A stretch of DNA of 64,000 nucleotides, from NCBI RefSeq assembly GCF_000337555.1, contig NZ_AOIO01000041.1, forward strand, positions 62,001 through 126,000, given 5' to 3'. The notes under the pieces were generated by a model that was not told the DNA's origin, made no database searches, and was given only the letters and a program-made list of their open reading frames with translations. Within the stretch, counting starts at the first letter, position 1, and each line of letters starts with the position of its first letter. Positions 50,312 through 59,692 of this stretch are shown piece by piece. The position numbers and the translations under genes were made by a program. The stretch comes from Natrialba asiatica DSM 12278. GTDB lineage: Archaea; Halobacteriota; Halobacteria; Halobacteriales; Natrialbaceae.

Positions 50312-50527
50312 TCACGAATCCGGTTCGAGAGCCTGAACGCTTACCGAGATAAAGTAGACGAACATGAACAAGAAGAATCCGATAATGAGCGGAATGAGCC
50401 GCTGATCAATGACGGCGAGTTCCAATATTGCCGAGACAGCGATCCCGCTTATGAAAACCAGTATCACGAACCCACCAACCGCATAGTAGAACCGGAGATC
50501 GGATTCAAAGTAGCTTTGAATACCCAT
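50312..50527 (-). CDS. 71-residue two-helix membrane protein
   Basis: The protein starts MGIQSYFESDLRFYYAVGGF and has two membrane helices (VILVFISGIAVSAILEL and LIPLIIGFFLFMFVYFISV). The ATG at 50527 is preferred because the upstream part of the frame is not helix-forming. It lies in an otherwise empty interval between the toxin gene and the zinc-ribbon gene. No family is recognised. Confidence 0.6.
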   Translation of the reverse strand: MGIQSYFESDLRFYYAVGGFVILVFISGIAVSAILELAVIDQRLIPLIIGFFLFMFVYFISVSVQALEPDS

Positions 50528-50665
50528 TACGCTCTGTTGGCGACCGGCAACGAAAAGTACAGCGAAGTTCGCACAGTCTGCCCACCTACATACCAGCTGA
50601 TTCACTGGTGTGTCGAGAGAAATTAACTTTGAGAAGAACCTATGGCACCCTGCACTGGGGGAAAG

Positions 50666-50702
50666 CCCGGCAGCACAGCGAGCTCGAAGAGAGAGAGCGA
50701 GC
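50666..50702. repeat. bipartite repeat, copy B
   Basis: AGCCCGGCAGCACAGCGA followed after 11 bases by GAGCGAGCAGCCCGGA. It matches copy A at 49047 in both blocks but differs in the spacer. Confidence 0.55.
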
Positions 50703-50838
50703 AGCCCGGAACCTGGAGGTGGGCGGGTGATCGTGGGAGGGCGGTACTGTGCGGTGCGGTCCGCCCGTCGTCCCGCTCGCCATACTCACCTCATCTCACC
50801 ACTCCCGTCCTCCCACTCACTCAAACCGCACCGACTCC

Positions 50839-51395
50839 CTACCTTCTGTACGGTTTCCGGATCCAGGATCTCATTGAACTGCCCCATGCTCGCAGCTGTA
50901 CTTGGATCGCTCGTCGCAGATCCTGCCCCAGCACCGCCACTTCCGAGTAGTACGATCGCGCACCCCTCGGCAATTCGCGGAACCGTTCCTGACACTCCAG
51001 ACACGTGTACTCGAACTCGGCTCGAGCTCTGTTCTGGTGCCCCTCGAGCTCGCCCTCCTCGCTGTAGTGGAACTCCTCGTACACGAGCTTTTTCGAGCGA
51101 GCTCGCGACCGTCACACCGCGGACACTGGTCCATCATCAGTGGCTTGTCTGACCCCTGCCTCGAGACAGTACCTGAACTCGTCGATGCAACCCTGGCCTG
51201 GTCACCCTCACTGCTCACCTCACTATCCTCGGCTGAACTCTCGGCTTCGTCCACTGTGGTATCAGCTTGGTCTGCCTCCGATTCGTCTTCCTCACCTAGC
51301 GCTGCTCCTTCTCGAACCCAGTCGTCGAATTCCTCGCTCAGGATCTGGTCGTCGTCCTCTGCGTCTTCCGTCTGGTGTTGATCTGTCCAGTTCAT
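50839..51395 (-). pseudogene. acidic zinc-ribbon protein, frameshifted
   Basis: From ATG 51395 the frame encodes a very acidic N-terminus (DDDQILSEEFDDWVREGAAL) and CPRC of a zinc ribbon, then loses sense. The next frame continues as LVYEEFHYSEEGELEGHQNR and EYTCLECQERFRELPRGARS, with the second cysteine pair, to a stop at 50839. Adding one base to the T5 run at 51089-51093 (A5 on the coding strand) restores about 185 residues. A leader element sits in front of the ATG. It may be a true pseudogene or a homopolymer error. Confidence 0.65.
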
Positions 51396-51433
51396 ATCCG
51401 GCTTACCACTCTCAGGTGGGCGAACAACACCGC
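51396..51433 (-). promoter_or_regulatory. hairpin leader element, copy 10
   Basis: In mRNA orientation: GGCGGTGTTGTTCG, then CCCACCTGAGAGTGGT dyad, AAGCCGGAT and the ATG at 51395. The box is identical in its GGTGTTGTT core. Confidence 0.6.
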
Positions 51434-51499
51434 CTCGCGATCGCCTAGCCTGACGTCTTCCCTGCCACTCTACGTACACCACCATCACGATTATCTACC

Positions 51500-52190
51500 C
51501 TGACGTCCTCCTAGCTGCTCTTCACTCACCACCGCCCTCGAGTCCAATCTCACCGCCGACGTCCTCGCCCACTGCCTCTATCCGCTCTTTGAGGAGAACA
51601 ACCTACGTTCCGTCACCACCTCTTCCAGGTCCGCTCTATCCTCGAGTCCTTCTCCACATTCCCTGTCACGCCCGGCTCCTAACCTGTACGTTCCTCTCTC
51701 CCCATGCCTCAGCTTCATCTTCAGTCTCCTGCCCCACTCCTCTCCACCCGATCACCACCCTCTACCCTGTTCTCCGCCCTTCACTCGTTCTCCAGACCTC
51801 ACTCTCTTTTCTCGAGCACCATCCTCTCTCTACTTCTCCCACCCCTCTTCTTTCTCTATTGGCCCCTCACATTCTGCTCTCTTCTCAACTTTCTTTTATA
51901 TCTATCACCTCGCTTCACACCTCTCCCTCACCCACCTCTCTACCGCTCTCCAGTCCCCCACTGATCGTATTCTGAAAATGCTTCTCACTCCTCTCTCATT
52001 CTCCTTCCGTCCGCCCCCTTGTTATGCCCCTACCTTCCACCCTTCTACACCCAACTCAATCCCACCATTCTCGAGTCATAACACACCCCCTATCTAATTC
52101 TCCATATCCTGATGTATTTACCTACCCTGCTCTCTGACTCTCCACGTCTCATTCCCCGTCGCGCACACCTCTGTTTCTGCATACCTCCCC
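51500..52190. other. pyrimidine-biased non-coding tract
   Basis: The plus strand is about 80 percent C plus T in the lines I counted by eye (51721-51960) and very low in G, with no convincing gene on either strand. A further leader-like GTTGTTCTCCTC box lies on the minus strand at 51585-51603 without a convincing gene after it. Confidence 0.6.
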
Positions 52191-52635
52191 ATTCCTTTGG
52201 ACGATTTTTCGTCATTCACGACCAGTTTTGCGGACTCAAATCATTTTAAATTCCCGTTGCACATATCTAAGGCCGTAACAACACGCGCAACAAGTGAAAA
52301 TTTCAAGCACGAAAGTCAAAAAACGCGCAACGGGGAGTTTCAGCCACCCAACTCAGTCGATTCTGAGTTTCAATGTTCAAATTGAAGAACGGCAGAAGGG
52401 ACAGTTCGATATCACATTCTTAGAAGAATATCCCTTATCTGCTGATTTCTCCATCACGAAGGCTCAGATAATACGCAACGTGATTTTATCTCCTGTTTAG
52501 TATATGTAATTAATGTATTCCAGATATTATATTGATTTAGTAGAATAGCGCCAAATCCGGTTTTAAGATCCTCTGTATAGTTGTGAAATGAATGGGCTAA
52601 AGAGAGGGTTGGATCCGAGGGAGTTCATCGCTATA
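52191..52635. other. AT-rich intergenic region with weak open frames
   Basis: Two short plus-strand frames (52197-52385, 52294-52500) have ordinary composition but no family, start context or neighbours. They may be remnants. The region is clearly less GC-rich than both sides. Confidence 0.35.
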
Positions 52636-54171
52636 CTAAACGGGGTCGGTTTCCTCGAGTTGGTCGTACATATCGTCGGGGAATGGAAGGCTACCATAAA
52701 TTGAGTAGGGGCACTGCTCTTTGCCAATACAGTACCGTTGCATATCGTCATTATTACAATTCATTGGCAGGGGTGTGTTCCCGTCGGGGCCAATTCCACG
52801 ATCGCCCCGTCGGGCTTCGTACTTGATCTGGTAGGCAGAGATCTCTGGATCAAACCATGGCCACCGGCTGAACAGGTCTTTGAGTTCATCGGTGATCGCG
52901 TCGACGGATTTCTCGCGGTACTGCGGGAGCCACATTACCATCCGAACGAGGTTGAAGAGGTCTTTTCGGACCGGTTTCTCCTCTTGGAGTCGCTCATCCA
53001 TCGCAGCAAGACAAGGCAGTTCAAACAGGTCTTCGAGTTCCGTAATCTCGAGTGGCCGCGATCCACCGCCCGAGTGGCCGATTCGATACGTATTGACGCG
53101 GTCACCCCGATCGACTGTCACCGATCGATGCGATAAGTGATCTGCAAGCGAGTTCCCTACACTTCGGGGGGTCGACAATTGTGTGAGCTGGGCTCGTTCA
53201 CTCTCGTTTTCTGGCTCATATACTTCAAGAGCATCGGACAACTCCTGAGCAGTATGAAACTCACCGATCTGAGTGTGTGGTGATGCTTGCACAGCATTTC
53301 GGAGCAGTCGGACGATCTGCTCGCCTTGATCCCAGTTTTTCCACACCTTCTCGTAGTGGCCGATCTCGAGGGCGTAGTCAGTCCGCTCGGTGATGGCAGT
53401 TTCGTGCTCTCGAAGCCACTTGCGTTGTGGCTCGCCGAGTTCATCCTCTTGGACTGCCTGTAGCCGGCCAAAACACCGCTTGCCGTACGATCGATAAGTG
53501 TCATGGAGGTGGTCGAGCGGGACGTAGAGATGATTGTCCTTGACCTGCGTTCGAATCTCGCCCGTTTCGTCGGCACTCGTCGCTTCGGTGGATGCTCGAG
53601 CGAGACACTTTCGAGAGGCAGCCGCCATTGGGATCTCGACGTAGAGATCGTACTCGGTATCGGCAGTCACCTCCTCGTCGAATTCGGGCATCGGTTTGAC
53701 GTCCGTACAAACGCGACCCGGGTGGGGACCGTCCTGACTGGGGCCTTTCGCGTAGAGGACCTCAGCCATCTCTTGGTAGAGCGTTGGATCGTCGTACTCA
53801 TGCACAAGTGCGAGGAGGTTAGTCGCGAACAGTTCGCGGATGTTGTGAAGGACTTGGTTCTGCCGAGGCGGCGTGTCCTCGAAGCGAGGTTGTTCGCTCA
53901 CGCAGATTGAACTGAGAGTAGCCAGCAAAACGAGCGTTGCGGGCTCGTCGACGAATGGGTACTCGAGCGGACGGTTACGCTTGGAACTCTTGAACGCAGC
54001 AGTCCCGAACTGTTCGATATCCGAAAGCAGCGTCTCTCGGTCTGGCGTATTATCGACGACGTAGCGGTCGTACCCGCGGGTGAACAATTGAACGATCTCT
54101 CTGTCAGTGTAGTTGATAGGGATCGCTGCAGCGAGGTAGGCGTCTCGCTCGGTCTCTCGTGGATCAATCAT
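52636..54171 (-). CDS. primase large-subunit-like (PriL) protein
   Basis: The 511-residue protein is helical through most of its length (YLAAAIPINYTDREIVQLFT at the start) and has a C-terminal domain with four well-spaced cysteines: ELPCLAAMD, PMNCNND, RYCIGKEQCPYS. This is the pattern of the iron-sulfur domain of PriL, which helps primer initiation. The start (54171) overlaps the stop of the PriS-like gene by eight bases. The pair probably primes replication or the complementary strand after conjugative transfer. Confidence 0.75.
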   Translation of the reverse strand: MIDPRETERDAYLAAAIPINYTDREIVQLFTRGYDRYVVDNTPDRETLLSDIEQFGTAAFKSSKRNRPLEYPFVDEPATLVLLATLSSICVSEQPRFEDTPPRQNQVLHNIRELFATNLLALVHEYDDPTLYQEMAEVLYAKGPSQDGPHPGRVCTDVKPMPEFDEEVTADTEYDLYVEIPMAAASRKCLARASTEATSADETGEIRTQVKDNHLYVPLDHLHDTYRSYGKRCFGRLQAVQEDELGEPQRKWLREHETAITERTDYALEIGHYEKVWKNWDQGEQIVRLLRNAVQASPHTQIGEFHTAQELSDALEVYEPENESERAQLTQLSTPRSVGNSLADHLSHRSVTVDRGDRVNTYRIGHSGGGSRPLEITELEDLFELPCLAAMDERLQEEKPVRKDLFNLVRMVMWLPQYREKSVDAITDELKDLFSRWPWFDPEISAYQIKYEARRGDRGIGPDGNTPLPMNCNNDDMQRYCIGKEQCPYSIYGSLPFPDDMYDQLEETDPV

Positions 54172-55090
54172 GGGTAAGTTCACGCTCGGTTTCAAGGAAC
54201 TGTGGTCGGGCTTCCGTTTGGGGATCGAACGCTGGGCTCTCGATCGGCTGGACGACACGGCAGACCTCTGCGTGCAACGAGTAGGGCACGCGAAGGAGAC
54301 GGCTTCGGTCGGCAGTCACAACGGGATCGATCGGGATCTCATAACGCTCGAGCAAGAGATCGTTGAGCACTTCTCGGCTTTTCTCGTCATACCCGTACTC
54401 AAGCTCGTTGTCGAGCAGATAGACGTGGACGCCTTGACCGGAATAGACGACCATCGTCTTCTCGGCAGCAAATACATCCATGAAGAGGTCTCGTGTTTCG
54501 AAGCCGTACTCGATCGCACGGTCGATGTCCTCGAACGAGTAGGGATACCCCCTCGGATCGGCGTCACAAATCTCGAATTCGGCGAGCAACGCGTCGTCAC
54601 GACTCACATCTGTTGATTGGATCTCGAGGTCATTCTCGTCAAGTTCGCGTTCAGCGCGTGCTGTGGCGATGCCTTTCGCATCGATATCGACCGCGAGAAC
54701 CCACGATCGGTCCCAGTTGTCCAACCCGTAGTAGACGCCATCCGAAATCGGATCACTCTTCTCGAGCAGATCGGGATCAGCCAAGGCGTATTCACTCCCC
54801 TGGAACGGGTCGTACCGTGCGGGAGATTGGATGAACGAGACGAGTTCTTCGACGTTGCTGAAGTTCTGTGCAATCGGCTCGCCATCTGAGTCAGTGCGCC
54901 ACGTCGGCCGTCGAATGAAGTCGCGATCGGGGCGCTCCGCTTTGCGGATGGGATGGCGCTCGCGGAAGCTGATCCCGAACTCTTTCGGTGCCGTTGGTGT
55001 GATGAACGGCGGCAACTGGTCTACATACTCGGGGAACTCCTCGGTATAGTACGCATAGACCTCGCCACGGGTTGCCTGTCGCCAAGTCAT
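54164..55090 (-). CDS. primase small-subunit-like (PriS) protein, AEP fold
   Basis: The 308-residue protein has the catalytic motif of archaeo-eukaryotic primases, WVLAVDIDAKG (metal-binding Asp-x-Asp), the nucleotide-binding motif VVYSGQGVHVYLLD (SGxGxHxY) and a downstream PVVTADRSRLLRVPYSLH, where the Asp and Arg complete the site. An N-terminal extension of 100 residues includes FGISFRERHPIRKAERPDRD. The two motifs indicate an active primase. It is likely expressed with the PriL-like partner. Confidence 0.85.
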   Translation of the reverse strand: MTWRQATRGEVYAYYTEEFPEYVDQLPPFITPTAPKEFGISFRERHPIRKAERPDRDFIRRPTWRTDSDGEPIAQNFSNVEELVSFIQSPARYDPFQGSEYALADPDLLEKSDPISDGVYYGLDNWDRSWVLAVDIDAKGIATARAERELDENDLEIQSTDVSRDDALLAEFEICDADPRGYPYSFEDIDRAIEYGFETRDLFMDVFAAEKTMVVYSGQGVHVYLLDNELEYGYDEKSREVLNDLLLERYEIPIDPVVTADRSRLLRVPYSLHAEVCRVVQPIESPAFDPQTEARPQFLETERELTHD

Positions 55091-55147
55091 AAGGGTCTAC
55101 CACCGGTGAATGCGAATGTCATATCAACCTTCATTATTTCACCTTGT

Positions 55148-58100
55148 TTAGGTCAGCTTCCTGAAGGTGTGGATAGTCGCCATTCCATCGGCTTCGAATC
55201 CTTCGACTGCCTCCTGGAGACGTGAAAATGAGTTAGCTGTTCGACCACTCACATTCTCAGGAAGACGTTCTGCATCGGCGAGCACATTCACGATCTCGCC
55301 AGCGTCGTCACGTGACGGGAACGCCCACACGGCATCCGCGTCGACCGCAGCCATCTTCTCGTAATCACTCACAACTGCCTCCACGTTATTTGAGGTCATC
55401 TCCACTTCTCCAACCCACACAAGTTCATCATCAACGTCGAACGCGGCAGCGTCGAAAATCGTCTCCGAGGACTGCTGATAGTATCGCTCCACTCGATCGA
55501 CCTCCTCGAGAGTCTCGAGCCAGCGCACCAGGAGTTCGACCCCAACTTTGTGTGGCGTCTTCTCTCCAAGATCTCCAATCCCCGGTTGGGCGGTGATTGT
55601 CTCGCCGAGAAGCTCTCGTCCATCCGGAAGCACCGTATAATACGGTCGTCGGTCCACCTTCCCTTTCTCGAGCAGCCCGAGTTCGATCAACACGTCGACG
55701 TCAACCCCATCAAGATCCTCTTGTAATTCGCCCATCCCTTCCAACAGCGTGTACTCCGGGAGGTCACGGTTCATCGCGTCAAGAACACGTTTGAGGAAGA
55801 TCGCGTCGTCTCGAGAGAGCCCCCGCCGCCGAAGTTCATCGTCCGAGACTGGGCATTCCTCTTCGCCCGTGGACGAATCGAAGAAGGCGGCTCCGTTTGC
55901 AACGTCAACTGGATCGTCGTCGGTAGTCTCTGCTTTACTGCTATCGTCTCGATCATCGTACTGATCGTCGCCCCCATCGTCAAGGCTGGTCTTCTCGAGC
56001 GGCTGCTGGGCTTCTATGACCTCACTCTCTTCGTTGGACTCCACTATCTCTGCACTCTCATCTTCGTCCAGCGCCGGCGACGCACCAGCCCGCCGATCTG
56101 TGTCGCTCCAATTTGACCACTCCATCGCGTCCTCGTGGGTCGGTACGTATAACCCGTACTCGTCCTCAGTCCGCTCGAGCACCTCCGGCAGAAGCTCTTC
56201 GTCGAATTGCTGCTGTTCGGCCGCCGTCAACGGCTCGTCGCTTTCTGGATGCCCGCTTATGATCGGGGGCGAGTGCAGAGTCAACGGCGCTGGTCGCTCC
56301 TCACCGAACCCAGGGGAAACGAGTTTCGTGAACCACTCGCCCGCTGCCATCCGGTTGTTCCGGTTCCGGACATCCTCCACAGACAACTCGTCGTGCGTGA
56401 ACGTCTTCGCGAACCGGTTCTTCATCGAGATGTCACCAATCAGTTTCGTATGCACCTCTGTCAGCAGTTCTTCGTACGCACCATTCCCATTGTGGAACTT
56501 CTTGACCTGCTCGGGATACTGCATGACGAAGCCGAGGCTCAGTCCCGACGATCGGCCCTGGGGGAGCAGTTGATCGGCGACCAGTTCGGTCGCGACGAAC
56601 GGTGCAGCCTCTTCCATGATGACGTTGACCACGTTCTCGGGGTTCGTCCGCCGCCGTCGCTGGATTGAATGCCACAGATTACTCAATAAGACTGTGGTGA
56701 ACCCGCGCTGGGCGGGTAACGACAGGTCACCCAGGTCGAACAGGATCGTGACATCTTCCTCGAGGAACTCACTGAAGTCGAAATGGGTCTCCTGCTGGTG
56801 GAAGCCGTAGAGATCGTCTCCGGTGGATTCGACTTCGCGACCGGGTTTGTGTCGAAGCATCCAGTGAAGGTGGCGATCCTCTTTCAGTTTGTTCAGCCGG
56901 TTCATCACCGCCCCCATCGTCGTGTCGAACTGGTTCTCGTCCTTGGCGAACTGGGCGGCGAGTGAGTCGTGGATGTCGGCATTGATCTCCGAAACCTCCG
57001 GCAGCTCCTGATGACGATGCATTCTCGTCGCGGCCCCGACGAGATCATCCAACCCGAAGACGTCGTCACCGTGTTTCGGATCGAACAACGCTTGGATCAG
57101 GAACGTCAGAATTTCGTTCGCCACGAACGCCTGTTCGTACTTCTCCGCTCCCATGATCATCCGCATCAGTTCATGGAAGTGGTCGACTTTCTCCTTGACT
57201 GCCGTCTCGCGATCGTTCCCATCGAGTGCTGGTCGAATATCGAAGAACGAGATTGCAGGAAGCGTCTCCGGTACGCGGAAGTGGTATACGTCGTCGAGGT
57301 GCCCGAATTTCTTATAGTGGGCCATCAGGTAGTTCTGACACATGTTGTCGCCTTTCGGGTCGAAGAGGACGTTCGGCCCAGGTGTCGTCTCGGCGAGCGA
57401 GCGCAACATGTGGTACGTGACTTGGCTCTTCCCGCTTCCAGTTGCGCCACAGAGCAACCAGTGGCGTGTTTGCCGGCTCGGCGGTAACCGAAGCGGCCCC
57501 TCAACAGCACTGTTGGCGTCCTGACCGAGGACCATTCCCGTGGTGTACTGGCGGCGTTGGGCGGTGTCCAACCCGGGAAGAGCCGTGCGGCTTTCTGGAT
57601 TCGCATGCGTCTCTTTGACTGCTTCATCAGTCAAATGCTCGGTACTGGGAACGATCACCAGATTGCAGAGCTCGCCGGGATCGAGATGGAGGTCGGGTTC
57701 GGAGCGGCTCACCCGCCCACCAGCGACGACCTCACCCTCGAGAAACCGATTAAAACAGCGTCGCAACCGCTTTCGCCGACTGCGCTCAAGAACTCCTTTC
57801 TCGTAGAGGATTTCGCTCTCGAGTTTGTAGTAGTCACCGGCAAGCGGATCGAACACGGTACTCAGATTCCGTAGGCCGTGTTCGATTTCGGATGTGTCGC
57901 TCAGAGACGAGTTCGTGGGGACAGTCACTACCCGCAGGTTGGTCGTGAACGTATGGCCCCAGTCTTCGTTTTTGATCTCGGTAATGCGCTCAGATCGAGA
58001 TTCACTGAGTGACTCTGACCGCGACGAAGACGACTCGTTATTCTTTGGACCGCGTAGAAGCTCTTCAAGGGCTATGGCGGCTTCACCCCACAGCGTCTCG

Positions 58101-59692
58101 CGACCCTGTTCGATTTCGTCGATGTGGTATTCACCCTCTTTCGTTAGATCGGGCTCGCCTTCGAACGCGGCCTGGAAGACGATTGGATGGTCCGTGCTTG
58201 CAAAATGATCGATTAGCACGGTCAACGGCGCGTGTGAGCTCGCCTTCGACCGATCAGTTTCTCCCATTTTCTGATCGAATTTCTTGATTGCTGCCAACGG
58301 GTCTCCGCTGCCGGTCCACCGCAGTCCGTACGGTTCAACTTCATCCGGATGTGGCCGGGCGAGTACCCCCTCACCAGTGTCAACTGGCGTCTCGAGGGCG
58401 AACGTGAGCGACCCTGGATCGCGGTTTTCTGCCTTCTCTTTCGCACGGAGTGCATCGAGGTCGATGCTCGGGAGTTGCTTGCCGAGTAGGAGACTGGAAT
58501 CGGAGCTGGTAGGAGAATAAGACTCAGAAGCGGAAGCCTCGGAATCAGACGCCTCCGTACTGGTGTTCTCTTCGGTAGTCTTGTCTCGATCAACCTGCTC
58601 GCCGATGGTCGTAGCTCCTCCGTCAGCAAGCGTCGGTTTGGAGCCCCGGACACGAACGAGCGCATCGACTTCAGCCGGTGTACACTGGAGAGTGCCGTTC
58701 TCGAGGGCGGTCTCGAACTCGTCGTACGAATACTGCTGTGGGGTGATGAGCTTCTCCGCAAAATCAACAGTCACACGCTCGATTTCCACGGAGTCGGGGT
58801 AGGCCGAGTTGAGCCGATCGTAGAGCGTGGAGAGGTGCTGCTCACAGGAATAATAGAATTCGATCGGTGAATCCGTCCCGTCGCTGTAAATCACAAACTC
58901 GAACGTGAGCGGGTCGGGATCCGAAAGCGGGTTGAGCTGTTGCCACCACGGCACCCCACCTCGTCGGACGTCGTGCAAGGGACGGATCTGGTTGATAACT
59001 TCCCGTGGCGGTCGCTCGCCCGTCGACGGCACAACTCGGATATACTCTTGTTTACGCTCGAGCGGCGAGCTAGCGGACGCCTCAAGCTCGAGCACTCGTT
59101 CGTGAAGCTCTATTGGGTCCTCAATCGCCCAGCACTGGATTTCGGGCGACGTGTGGTCGAACGTACTGAACGTGACGGTTCCATACGACAACAGCCGGCC
59201 GATGGAGGACTGATGAAAAGTAGTGTCGACGACATGGTCGAGCGGGAGTTTCGTGAATCCATCGCCATGAATTCCCCGTGTGCGGACGTAGAGTTTCTCC
59301 GAGGTGAGGACGTAGGTGGTGCGAAGCGCCCGAACAATCGGACGCACACTGATCGCGATGCCTATCAGGCCAACCAGGAACGGAATAGCACTCAGCCACC
59401 ACAGTGGGATTTCGATACTGGTTCCCTCCACCGCGAGCGTATAGGACTCGAGCCCGACGAGCGACGATCCTGTTGTGACCCCGGCGATGCTCTCGGTCGC
59501 AAGAGCAAGCGCGACCGCTATGAAGACGAGTGCGACCAGAAACGTCAGAGATCCGCCTCGAAACAGTGGCGTACCAGTCCACTGCACGTCTAGGTCGGAG
59601 ACCTGCTTCACTTGCTCGTCCTCTGCCACGATCCATTCAAGGGATTCAGCGCCGATGTCGGGGGTACTCTCGGTTTTCTCAGTCGTCTGCAT
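55148..59692 (-). CDS. VirD4/HerA-like conjugation coupling ATPase with PH-like and nuclease-like ends
   Basis: The 1514-residue protein has two N-terminal membrane helices and a bacterial-PH-like domain (TYVLTSEKLYVRTRGIHGDG, about 125-205), long acidic linkers, and a FtsK/HerA-type ATPase with Walker A LLCGATGSGKSQV (about 745-757) and Walker B NVIMEEAAPFV (about 1022-1032). The C-terminus has a winged helix (LGLLEKGKVDRRPYYTVLPD) and a segment DDELVWVGEVEMTSNNVEAV that resembles a PD-(D/E)XK nuclease core. It should bring DNA to the transfer channel. The start overlaps the VirB4 stop by 14 bases. Confidence 0.83.
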   Translation of the reverse strand: MQTTEKTESTPDIGAESLEWIVAEDEQVKQVSDLDVQWTGTPLFRGGSLTFLVALVFIAVALALATESIAGVTTGSSLVGLESYTLAVEGTSIEIPLWWLSAIPFLVGLIGIAISVRPIVRALRTTYVLTSEKLYVRTRGIHGDGFTKLPLDHVVDTTFHQSSIGRLLSYGTVTFSTFDHTSPEIQCWAIEDPIELHERVLELEASASSPLERKQEYIRVVPSTGERPPREVINQIRPLHDVRRGGVPWWQQLNPLSDPDPLTFEFVIYSDGTDSPIEFYYSCEQHLSTLYDRLNSAYPDSVEIERVTVDFAEKLITPQQYSYDEFETALENGTLQCTPAEVDALVRVRGSKPTLADGGATTIGEQVDRDKTTEENTSTEASDSEASASESYSPTSSDSSLLLGKQLPSIDLDALRAKEKAENRDPGSLTFALETPVDTGEGVLARPHPDEVEPYGLRWTGSGDPLAAIKKFDQKMGETDRSKASSHAPLTVLIDHFASTDHPIVFQAAFEGEPDLTKEGEYHIDEIEQGRETLWGEAAIALEELLRGPKNNESSSSRSESLSESRSERITEIKNEDWGHTFTTNLRVVTVPTNSSLSDTSEIEHGLRNLSTVFDPLAGDYYKLESEILYEKGVLERSRRKRLRRCFNRFLEGEVVAGGRVSRSEPDLHLDPGELCNLVIVPSTEHLTDEAVKETHANPESRTALPGLDTAQRRQYTTGMVLGQDANSAVEGPLRLPPSRQTRHWLLCGATGSGKSQVTYHMLRSLAETTPGPNVLFDPKGDNMCQNYLMAHYKKFGHLDDVYHFRVPETLPAISFFDIRPALDGNDRETAVKEKVDHFHELMRMIMGAEKYEQAFVANEILTFLIQALFDPKHGDDVFGLDDLVGAATRMHRHQELPEVSEINADIHDSLAAQFAKDENQFDTTMGAVMNRLNKLKEDRHLHWMLRHKPGREVESTGDDLYGFHQQETHFDFSEFLEEDVTILFDLGDLSLPAQRGFTTVLLSNLWHSIQRRRRTNPENVVNVIMEEAAPFVATELVADQLLPQGRSSGLSLGFVMQYPEQVKKFHNGNGAYEELLTEVHTKLIGDISMKNRFAKTFTHDELSVEDVRNRNNRMAAGEWFTKLVSPGFGEERPAPLTLHSPPIISGHPESDEPLTAAEQQQFDEELLPEVLERTEDEYGLYVPTHEDAMEWSNWSDTDRRAGASPALDEDESAEIVESNEESEVIEAQQPLEKTSLDDGGDDQYDDRDDSSKAETTDDDPVDVANGAAFFDSSTGEEECPVSDDELRRRGLSRDDAIFLKRVLDAMNRDLPEYTLLEGMGELQEDLDGVDVDVLIELGLLEKGKVDRRPYYTVLPDGRELLGETITAQPGIGDLGEKTPHKVGVELLVRWLETLEEVDRVERYYQQSSETIFDAAAFDVDDELVWVGEVEMTSNNVEAVVSDYEKMAAVDADAVWAFPSRDDAGEIVNVLADAERLPENVSGRTANSFSRLQEAVEGFEADGMATIHTFRKLT

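Noticed and set aside
52197-52500. two short plus-strand frames in AT-rich DNA
   Set aside because: No family, ribosome-binding site or neighbour supports them.
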